A DNA stretch of 64,000 nucleotides from Sphagnum compactum (taxonomy: Eukaryota; Bryophyta; Sphagnopsida; Sphagnales): NCBI GenBank assembly GCA_965153455.1, contig OZ234496.1, positions 13,942,304-14,006,303 on the forward strand, written 5' to 3'. The notes under the pieces were generated by a model. That model was not told the origin of the DNA. It did no database searches and saw only the letters and a program-made list of their open reading frames with translations. Position 1 is the stretch's first letter. Each line of letters starts with the position of its first letter. The position numbers and the translations under genes are program-made. Below are positions 52,413 through 61,475 of this stretch, piece by piece.

Positions 52413-52493
52413 GCATGAAAGATGTCAACCTTCAGAACATTTATGACAAATCAACATAGTGGTAGCTCTTGAAGATTGCCCACACAACATACA
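52413..52493 (-). pseudogene. PHD-type zinc finger fragment at the integrase C-terminus
   Basis: The minus-strand frame reads CMLCG, then MLICHKC, then H-x2-SC, giving the C-x2-C, C-x2-C, H-x2-C spacing of a PHD finger. The first Cys codon is at 52491-52493. A stop replaces the expected Trp before the His, and the final Cys pair is lost in a frameshifted tail (PPMEEVSIGKW). It follows the integrase C-terminal region by about 150 bases, with an ENL-type and LLLE-type linker still visible. PHD fingers read histone H3 tails, so the intact protein could have guided integration to particular chromatin. That function is inference. Confidence 0.6.
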
Positions 52494-52779
52494 TTGTAGG
52501 CTAATAGGAACCATAGTTAAGGATGGGTCAATTTGGCCATCCACATTGGGAAGATGACATGGTGTACAATTGGGCACATGGTCCTTCCATGTCTAACCAT
52601 CTCGGCCTCCAACAACAACACTTTAGAAGGCAAAACCTTTCGCACATGTAAAATAACACATATTGCAATCACATCCAAAGTAGTTAGTATTGTCTATTAT
52701 AAGTAAACATAATTTCCTCACTCAAACTTCCAAATCCAAAACCAATAACCACCTCCATGTATAGTGGCATAACGCAATG

Positions 52780-53800
52780 TGTTTGATGTTGGGCAATTGC
52801 CAAATTTTCCATAGCCATGGGCATAACACATTGAAACAATTGGTTCGTTGTTCACATGCATGAATCCACACATTAAGATCATCCACATTGATTACTACCA
52901 TTGCATTTTGTCGGATTGAAGTTAGTAACTTTGTTTCATGGCCAAACAATAAGAAGTATGGCGATGAAAAAAAACTTGTCGACTTAACCTATACCCCATA
53001 GTTAGCCACGATAGCTATAAGTCCCAATTTTGAATATGGCCTTTGTGAAAACCATACTTTTGCAAACCTTGTTTCACCATTTGTAGCATCCGCTCAACTA
53101 ACCCATCTACTTCATGATGGTTACGTGAAGTCATGCAATGATCAATCAATGTTTTTTCACGTGATTCTTGGAATTCCCCATGGAATTATGTACCTTAGTC
53201 AATGAAAACTTTGGTTGGAACCCCAAACCTACTAAACACCCTATCCAAAAATGCATATGTTACCCCTTCACTGCTACGATCCAATAATGGAACGAACTCC
53301 AACCACTTGGAGAAATGTTAAATCATAACCAAAACATATTGGTTATGTTGAGGTGTCAAATTCAATGGGCCGGCAAAATCCAAACTCCATCGATACCCAA
53401 GCCCCATAATTGGCAAAGGTTGTAATTGAGGTGTAAGTGCATTGAAAGATGCCTAAACTCGGTCACACACCATACACTTAGAAACAAATTGTTGAACTTG
53501 CAATTGCATCCCTTGCCACTAGTATTGTGTCTAGAACAAATTGTATATCCATTGGACCCCAAAATGGCTCAACTTTTCATGAGCATGCTTCACAAGGCTC
53601 TCATGTTGTTTTGGGTGAGGCACAACCTTCATTTATCCATCTCCCCACATTCGTAAGAAGGAATTACCTCCCCTTTTGAACCGCTTGGCCCTATGCTCAA
53701 CACCATCCCTTTCCTTGGGTGTTAACCCAATTGGAACTTCTTTTGCTTGCAAATATGCAATGACAGGTGCATCATCATAAATATCCAAGGCACCATTACC
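52780..53800 (-). pseudogene. Ty3/gypsy-type integrase, degenerate
   Basis: Starts with a KERD..HRAKRF segment, then a zinc-binding region with KHAHEKLSHFG and CMVCDRV (about 53450-53600). The catalytic core follows, with LPIMGLGYRWSLDFAGP containing the first Asp (about 53377). The second Asp is in a segment broken by two stops (about 53190), and the Glu is in GEFQE (about 53175). EVDGLVERMLQMVKQGL (about 53110) is the usual block after the core. The C-terminal portion (for example MENLAIAQHQTH near 52790) continues toward the PHD finger. At least five in-frame stops make it non-functional. Integrase inserts element DNA into the host genome. Confidence 0.9.
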
Positions 53801-54059
53801 CTTTGACTCCATGTCCACATCATGGGAATCCCCATCATCCACACTAGTCTGAGGTACACCCCAATAAAGTATAAAGACATGTAGAAGCATGTCATCCTAA
53901 TATTGTTTTAAAATCCACATCACCATGCCAATGAGCCCTAATGGTATTTTGAAACATCCCCAACACCCGAAGTTGAGGGCATGGTTTGTGATTGTTATGC
54001 AAAATGTGAAAAAATGTCATCATGTCTTGGCGCCCTCACATCACCAATGTCCTATTCCA

Positions 54060-54740
54060 CAGCCAAAGGTGGTTGGTCATCATGATGAATCGCACATGAA
54101 TGGCATCTTGGATTTAGTATGTCATCCACCAAACATGTGGGTGACCTAGGAATGAACTCATATGTTTGTTGAATCACCTTTGGTATGCTAGGTTAATCCA
54201 CATCCATTGAAACTAACGGGCTCATGAGCCAATTGAAACATCATCTACATGTGCACTAGCTTGTCGGTCCAAGCCCTAATTTGTTGCCATCCAACCAAAA
54301 CAAATGGCTTAGAATCCCCCAATGGTGGGACATCCTCTAACAAATATGCACATGGGTGCATATGTGACGGTTACGAATGTTGCACAACACGAATCAATTT
54401 TCAAAATAAACTTGACTTGGGATCGAAAAATCCTTGGCTCGTAACTACATGTGAAAGACCTTGGCACGACCATCTAGAAATGACCAAATCAATTGGCCCA
54501 ATCCTTGCCAAATATGGTGCCCCAACAAGGTGACGTTGTTTAATAAGAAATGTTGATAACCTTGTATGGCCAATGTTGGCAACAAGTGGGGATACTTTTG
54601 TTGCAACATTATGACATGTCACATGGAGGCTTGTCTAGCTTATAAATCTTTCTCCACATAATGGTATCTCTAGACTAGGATGCCTAAATATAGAATTACA
54701 ATTAATCCAGAACTAATGCCTCGAAAAAGTTCAAGTAGGC
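54060..54740 (-). pseudogene. Cytosine-C5 DNA methyltransferase-like domain, degenerate
   Basis: Minus-strand motifs in the order of C5 methyltransferases: a cofactor-binding motif I remnant ELFRGISSGL (54735-54700); motif II RYHYVEKD (54669-54646); a helix segment LQQKYPHLLP (about 54612); the catalytic motif IV block IDLVISRWSCQGLS, with the nucleophilic Cys codon at 54464-54466; GFFDPKSSLF; the ENV-like motif VI as LLEDVPPLGDS (54343-54311); and a downstream block near SIGS and WMWINLA (about 54210). The canonical Pro before the catalytic Cys is Ser, and ENV is EDV. Frames shift several times and stops are frequent. Its place between the protease-like and integrase segments, on the same strand, indicates it belongs to the element rather than the host. 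Confidence 0.75.
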
Positions 54741-55140
54741 ATATCCCATCCTTGGGGAATATTCCACTCAATAACCCTAGTATCTAATGGGCTTAAACCT
54801 AAAAGCCCCTTACCAAGGTTCATAGGTGATTGTGGGTTTGGTGACGACAAAGTGTGCTAAACTTGATGAATGTAGTGACTAGCTAATGCTTGGAATTCAG
54901 TCAATGTGCCCCATGGTGGCCTAGGATCCAATGGAAAAACTTGAATGATTGGCATCCCTTATGGCCTTGACATTGCCAATTCACCATTTAGAGGTGCATC
55001 TTAGTCATGGACATTACCTTCCAATAACTCAAGTCCATGTGGAAGGCCTGAAAATGCAACCAAATAATTAACTTGTTAAATTTTCCTACTTGCCCCCCAA
55101 TGAATTTCATTGGTAATGAAGCCTTGTGATTAACTTTTGT

Positions 55141-55790
55141 TTGCCAACCTAGACAATAGTATGTGGTTTCCTCCCAAAAATCAATGGTAACCCCTAGGGG
55201 TTACAACACCACACCTCCAACCAACACATCATAGGATGTAGCATGCATGACCATTGTTTGGGCCTGCATAATAGTGTAGTTTGCTAGCTTGTTGGGATTA
55301 ACTTTGATCACAATATTCTATTTGGTTAACCCTCGTGCCTTTTCTAACCCACCCATGGATGTCAAAATGTGATATGGGCATGGGTCAAAATCAACATTAG
55401 TCAAACCAAAACCATCAACAACAACTTGCCCAACATCAATGGTTGAACACAAGAATCCAACAACATCCCAAGGGGTTGGTACTGTCATGCTGATGCCCCC
55501 CTCAATTGAAACACTCTTTCCTCATTGTACACAACCACAACCCCAAGAATAACATTAGTTTGATCAATGGCTAGTCGTGTTGGAAGGTCATGAAGTTTGG
55601 CCACAGTTGCATGTTAAGATTCAAGTTAAAATTTGGACACCTCCATGTGGTTGGCTTCAAAAACTAGATGGGTAATTGTAGGAGGCACAAAAATGTCCTT
55701 TCACTTAACCATCACATTTGATGTTCCACCATTTTCACATAATGTGGTCGCCAAACGAAACACAATTGTTGGTTGAATACCTGGAATGGC
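55141..55790 (-). pseudogene. Retroelement protease-like segment, degenerate
   Basis: The frame with GFGLTNVDFDPCPYHILTSM and, further on, ATSYDVLVGGVVL and TIDFWEETTYYCLGWQ has the shape of a retroviral-type aspartic protease C-terminal half (the DVLVGG block is the equivalent of the flap-distal ILG motif). The expected DTG/DSG active-site triad is not clear, and there are stops (for example within 55318-55330 and at 55201). Assignment to protease is by position and resemblance to related elements, less secure than the integrase. Confidence 0.5.
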
Positions 55791-56360
55791 CAATGTTTCA
55801 ACAGAAAATAGTGATGTTTGACACATTGTTTTGCCCCCATCAAACTTGCGGGTGCTTTAGACCTAAAAATAGAACTAGGCCTTTTCCTTGACACTCCATT
55901 AGAAGTTGATGCCCCCATGGGATTGGGAATGGTGTCTGTCAACACAAATGATTGTGGGAGTCACATTTGGCGTTGAGCCTCACCATGCTAAGGATCTAAT
56001 CTTTATCAGCACCTAGTGGTTCTAGCACCCGTGCATTAGCCCTTGTCACTGTTGTAGTTGTGGAAATCATCTCATTAAGATTTGGAACCATAACATGGTT
56101 TCCATCATTTGTTACCCATGGTTCATGATCTTTTGACATATGTGGCATCATTAAATGAAGTAGACCAAGATCTAAAAACAAGCAATGTTTGCACCTTGAA
56201 CAAAATTCTTGCATAAACAACATGTAATAATACAAATAACACCTAACTACTTAACACTTGCTGCTAACCAAATCCCCTGCATAACACACACAATTGGAAA
56301 ACCAAAACTCAGTGTTAAACAACTTTAGCCTAATTATAACACAAAAACAATTGGTTAGAC

Positions 56361-56450
56361 TTTTGGTGATTCAAAAACTAACTCACTTGCAACAATGTAT
56401 GAATCCAAGCCCAAAACATAGAATACCAAAACATTTACATATATAACAAA
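56361..56450. repeat. LTR-like terminal repeat, 5' side of the element
   Basis: Direct counterpart of 51729-51815. It lies between the element's internal region and the MULE pseudogene, so the MULE copy ends within about 200 bases of it. Confidence 0.5.
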
Positions 56451-56655
56451 GAAAATTGCAAAACTGTGATCTTTTGCATTGTAGTGACCAATTGTGCAAG
56501 AGCCCTTTCCATTGGGGTTGATGAATTTATTTTGTCATTAGACCCTACAATGGCACCCATAGGGAGATCATTTTGCTCCATGTTCATGAGCCCATCAAAT
56601 TCCATGATCCCATCATCACCTTTAAGATGATCATCTTCGTCATCATCATTGGACT

Positions 56656-57872
56656 CTATATCATCTGGTCATCATCAACGAGAAAACATGATGGTTTCCA
56701 ATGTGGCATGTGTGATAACATCTTCTCTTTTAATGGTTTCAACCATTCGATCAAATCTTGAACTGTTTGCCTACTTGTAATGATCCAGGCTAAAGGGACA
56801 CCCGAGCGATGATCATCAAACCCCATCAAGGTGAATAGATGGAATTTCATGTCATTTGTGCCAAATGTGGCATCCATAGAAATGGCACCATTGTGACCAT
56901 ATGATAGCATGGACTCACATTGAGTTGGTGTTTGAATACCTATGGTGAATGGGACTTGAGTCCCGTTGATTTCACCAACATTTTGGAAAAAGAACACATC
57001 TTCCGGATGTTGGAGAGCCCAAGACCGAATTGAAATTGCAGGGTTGGTGTGTAAACGCCAACTCCCTTTCTTATGTTTCCGATCCAAATATGAAATGTCT
57101 TGAAGCCGAATGAAATCATCTCGTGTCATGCTTTGACCCGCATTCACACGTTCCCACCGAATTGCTTTATGCTTGTCATATATTTGTTTGGTCGTGTAAC
57201 CTAAGCTTAGTTGGGCCCATATGTGGTCCTTCAATGCTTATGACATGCGTGGAGCATAACGAGACATACGAGAAATGGACTCCGAATCATGCTCACCATG
57301 TGCGAATGACCCATCAATTCGTGTATGGGCCTTATGATAAATTGTGATCTCAGCCACATCAGGTCGTGTGTATAGACGTTTGATTGAAAATGACGCTAGG
57401 CATCCTTGTTTAATAGATCAAGTGTGGGTTGAATTTTCTTGATAGTCCTCTGGTCCATATCCGCATTGATACCTAGACCAAAAAACTTTCAAAACATAAA
57501 TGATTACATCTTTGGTATATGAATTAAAGAAATTAAAAAGGTTAATGCCATAAATGTTTACCATGTATGCCCGAGGTGGTTTTTGACAGTTGGTTGCTTG
57601 ACATCCATTTGGCTTGGAAAGTTTTTGTAAACATTCCATTCCATAGGGGTGCTCGTATCCCCTCGTTCACCTTCCAAGAATTCCGAGATGCAAGCATATG
57701 GAACATAAGCAAATTGAATGGTCACTTTATTTTGCCCTCCATGGCGTATCCTAGACGTCCACACCAAGTCTTTGTTTGAGAAACGGGACTTGGTGGGGTT
57801 TTGGACATGAATGGAATGGGACTTTGGAACCCTTCCCATGATTGAAGGAAGTAGGACAAATTCTTGCACCAA
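56656..57872 (-). pseudogene. Mutator-like (MULE) transposase gene, broken
   Basis: Segments in order on the minus strand: an N-terminal part with RIRHGGQNKVTIQFAYVPYA (about 57760-57700); a part with YQCGYGPEDYQ (about 57465) that follows a candidate intron; a zinc-binding-like region GCLASFSIKRLYTRPDVAE with His residues (about 57400-57330); then the transposase core with MDATFGTNDMKFHLFTLMGF, VPLAWIITSRQ and CFLVDDD (about 56880-56660). Asp in MDATFG and in VDDD are candidates for catalytic-type acidic residues. In-frame stops occur near 57421 and 57239, and the frame ends just after the CFLVDDD block, well short of a full transposase. Such proteins cut and paste DNA-type elements; this copy cannot. 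Confidence 0.85.
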
Positions 57873-58160
57873 GAGAATTTATAATTCTATAAACATTCAT
57901 CATTGAACAAAAACCCAAAATGCAATACATACATGGCTCCTTTAAAATCAATGTTGTGACTTGGAATTCCCATTCCAACACCCATATCATGATATAAAAT
58001 ACGTATTGTTCCAATGTACATAATGTACAATACTTGCATTATGAACCCATATACTAAAACAAACTTTGGCAATACCCACATTAAGCTATTAAACCTCCCA
58101 TCATTGAAAATGTTCACATATACAATACCCGGATTGTATCTTAAACCCATAATGTCTGAA
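57873..58160. other. AT-rich DNA with AATACCC words
   Basis: No gene. The words CAATAC, CAATACCC and CATTATG recur (for example 57917, 58029, 58071 and 58123), the same theme as in the 205-bp array at 33 kb and the duplication that follows. Confidence 0.5.
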
Positions 58161-59401
58161 AACCCCATGTAACAATACCCACATAATGATAATTAATGCA
58201 CACTGTTTGAGAGGAGCAAAATGCAATACCTGCTTTAAGCCATAAAACCCACACTGGTTATGGGTAGTCAATGCATTATTCGCATATGGGTATGAAAAAA
58301 TAAACTACAAAGAGATATTGAATCCAAAATATCCGTGTAAAGGTATAAAACCTTTATTTATGGTTGTATACTTAATGAAACTTGACGCCCTTTCTATATC
58401 CAATAACTAGGAAATGAAAAGAGGTTGAATTGTGAAAATATAAACAAAAAAAACAAAAGAAGTAACACGAGACAAATGCATACCTTTAGGAATAAAAGAT
58501 GACAACGTTCCACCAAAGTTTGTAATCCCAATTGAAAACGCAACCCTAAAAAATCATAATTCGTACAAAAATGGGTTAGAAAATATTAAACTCTAGCAAC
58601 TATGGAACATAAGAAACAAGGGAGATTCATAATTATGGTATAGATCTAAACAAGTGAAAAGATCAAAAACCAATACAATGAGCAAAATTTAGAGTATAAA
58701 CCTTAGGTTCTGAAATATATGAACCAAATTCTTATACACTAAATAATAAAGCATAACCCTAAAAATCCAAATGATATTTTGCAAAACCCCATGTAGCAAT
58801 ACCCACATAATGATAATTAATGCACATTGTTTGAGAGGAGCAAAATGCAATACCTGTTTTAAGCCATAAAACCCACACTGGTTATGGGTAGTCAATGCAT
58901 TATTCGCATATGGGTATGAAAAAATAAACTACAAACAGATATTGAATATGAAATATCCGTGTAAAGGTATAAAACCTTTATTTATGGTTGTATACTTAAT
59001 GAAACTTGACGCCCTTTCTATATCCAATAACTAGGAAATGAAAAGAGGTTGAATTGTGAAAATATAAACAAAAAAACAAAAGAAGTAACACGAAACAAAT
59101 GGATACCTTTAGGAATAAAAGATGACAACGTTCCATCAAAGTTTGTAATCCCAATTGAAAACGCAACTCTAAAAAATCATAATTCGTACAAAAATGGGTT
59201 AGAAAATATTAAACTCTAGCAACTATGGAACATAGGAAACAAAGGAGATTCATAATTATGGTATAGATCTAAACAAGTGAAAAGATCAAAAACCAATACA
59301 ATGAGCAAAATTTAGAATATAAACCTTAAGTTCTGAAATATGTGAACCAAATTCTTATACATTAAATAATAAAGCATAACCCTAAAAATCCAAATGATAT
59401 T
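58161..59401. repeat. 624-bp tandem duplication
   Basis: The segment from 58161 is repeated from 58785 with only scattered substitutions and a few one-base length changes; both begin AACCCCATGT(A)CAATACCC. Each copy holds TGCAATACCTG, ACTGGTTATGGGTAGTC and TATGGAACATA. Offset is exactly 624 bases at the start. No open frame runs through it. High identity implies a recent event compared with the surrounding decayed elements. Confidence 0.95.
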
Positions 59402-60645
59402 TTTCCATAAGCCTTATTACAACCCTAATTATACAAACCCTAACAAAAAAAAGTCTTGGTGATATATGCCCTAAACCCATAAAACTATACAAACTATACA
59501 AATTATATAGTGCAAAATACGTTAATATTTAAAAACAATCAAATAAATTTCATACAAAACCAAAAGAGAAGATATGTTTTTTGCCTTTGTGTGATCTCTC
59601 CAACTTAATTTTTTCCATTCTTTTTGAAGAAGATATAGAATGTAATTATATAACTTCACATATGTGTAAACCCTAAAAATTTCCCCCCAAATTTAGCCTA
59701 CTTTAGATTAATTACTATACATTTGTGAAAAATTTATTAATTAATTTATGTGTCTTAGCCCTAAACCTAAACCATAATCCAATAGTACATACTTATAATA
59801 ATTACATGAAAGAGTATTGTAATGTCCATTCAATAATAAATTAGGTAAACAAAATTTAGTAGGATTGAGGGGGGGGGGGGGGGTGGGGGTGGAAAAAATG
59901 AGTAGGTAATTAATTAGGTATTTGGCTATGTAAAAAACATAGATAGATAGGTAGTTAGGTAGATACGCAAGTTAGTACATAGGAAACAAGTTCCCTTATC
60001 AAGGTGACTAGGTTTGTAAAATACTTATGTCAATAGGGTGGTTGTGTATGTAAGGTAGGTAGGTCAATAGGGTAGGTAGTTAGTATAGTGGTTAAGTTAG
60101 TAGGGTATGTAATTAATAGGGTAGCTAGGTTAGAAGGGTAGGTGGTTAGTATAGTAGCTAGGTCAATAGGATAACGAGTTATTAGGGTAGCTGTGTCAGT
60201 AGAGGATAATAAATAAGGTACCAAGGTTGGTGCAATACTTATGAGGGTAGAAAGTGAGCAAGGTAGCTATGTGTGAGGTCAGGTCCAGGGAAAAACAGCC
60301 AAGAACCAAAAAAGAAATGGACTGTCATGAACCCCATCCGGCGCCGAATGAAAAAACGCAAGGCATCCAGTGGACAGAACAGCCAACTGGTGCATTGGTG
60401 GCTGCTGGTTCACTCTGCCCTCCTTTATGTACTACCTAACTGGCTGGAGCTGCAAGGTTACCACATATAATCAAGCTAGGGGGGCAGCAAGACTATGTGT
60501 TGCAACTGGGCAGCTTGAGCCAGTTATCAGACATAACTAGTCATTGACAGCACTGAGAAGCCAGCCACTCACTCCCCTTCAACCAGACATAGCCATTGGC
60601 ATGCCCTACCCCAAGGTTATGAGTGACAGCCCAAGATGAGGGCAT
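59402..60645. other. AT-rich intergenic DNA
   Basis: No gene recognised. It holds a G run (59869-59882) and the TAGGTAG-type minisatellite listed separately; from about 60.25 kb the composition becomes more even, approaching the trihelix gene's downstream end. Confidence 0.5.
60040..60245. repeat. GGTAGGTTAGTA-type minisatellite
   Basis: Diverged units of about 11-13 bases (GGTAGGTAGTTAGTATAG, AGGGTAGGTGGTTAGTA and similar). The shadow translation is a Thr-Tyr-Pro/Leu repeat, which is why an apparent open frame exists there. Confidence 0.7.
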
Positions 60646-61475
60646 TACCAGAAAATGCATGCACAAGGCAATAGTCAAGTGCAGACCCAATTCTGCTAAT
60701 GCCCTCACCTATGCCATTGTCATCAAGACTATCATGTCAAATGACAAAAGTTTCATGTAGGTTAAGAGAAGGGTCCACATGAGACAATAGTTAAGTGCAG
60801 ACCCAATTCTGCTAAAGCCCTCAACCAGGGCCTCACCATCCCATCTTAAAGAAAGAGGCCAACACATGAGATCAAACAATATGGATGTAGAATCAATGGC
60901 TGAGATAAACCTGTATGACAAATTGGTGGCGGGAACTTTACAAAGTGTAAGAACTCTCATTGAAATGAAATATACCCTCCCTAAATTAAACCCACCTAAA
61001 ATGCTAGAAATTCCTTTACAAATTTATTCGCAAGCCCAATAAAGATTCAGCACAATGGAAGAGAGCAGGCAAAAAATCTCAACTTCATCAAAATTCAACA
61101 TGAATTGATGTTCCACAATCAAGTCGTCTGAAATCCAGGTGCAGCAGCAGCTGCTCCTCTTAAACAAATAAATATGTAAAAGTACAAGCCTCCCCCCCAT
61201 CTCACTTCTAGGCAAGAGAACACCCTCACTACAACAATGCAACTCCTCATGATCCAATAACTTCTCCTCATGGTTAACATGAAAAGCTCATGCTGCATAT
61301 CACAAGACCTAAACAATCTGGACAAAAAAAATCCGGACCCTTACAAGAACTTTACAAAGAAAGTGGAACTCAATCTTGATCCAAAAAATTCTCATGGTTA
61401 ACATGAAAGCTCATGCTGCATATCACAATACCTAAACAACCTGGACAAAAACAATTGGGACCCAATCTTGAGCTG
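60646..61475. other. Downstream region of the trihelix gene with short direct repeats
   Basis: Two duplications are visible. GTGCAGACCCAATTCTGCTA occurs at about 60680 and 60796. CTCATGGTTAACATGAAA followed by GCTCATGCTGCATATCACA occurs at about 61267 and 61391. The second pair lies within about 210 bases of the stop codon and may be in the 3' untranslated region. Confidence 0.6.

Larger units (their letters stand above)
51729..56450 (-). mobile_element. Decayed Ty3/gypsy-like element with DNA methyltransferase and PHD finger
   Basis: Reading the minus strand, the order is protease-like segment, cytosine DNA methyltransferase-like domain, integrase (zinc-binding and catalytic core), then a PHD-type zinc finger. 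All are interrupted by stops and frameshifts, so the copy is inactive. The outer limits are set by a direct repeat of about 90 bases found at both ends (around 51729-51815 and 56361-56450), which I read as remnants of LTRs. No recognisable reverse transcriptase or RNase H lies between the methyltransferase and the integrase, where there is only room for a short linker. The copy is therefore internally deleted or non-autonomous. No clear primer-binding site or target-site duplication was found. Confidence 0.8.

Noticed and set aside
60030-60224. Minus-strand frame with Thr-Tyr-Pro repeats
   Set aside because: A translation of the TAGGTAG-type minisatellite, not a gene.
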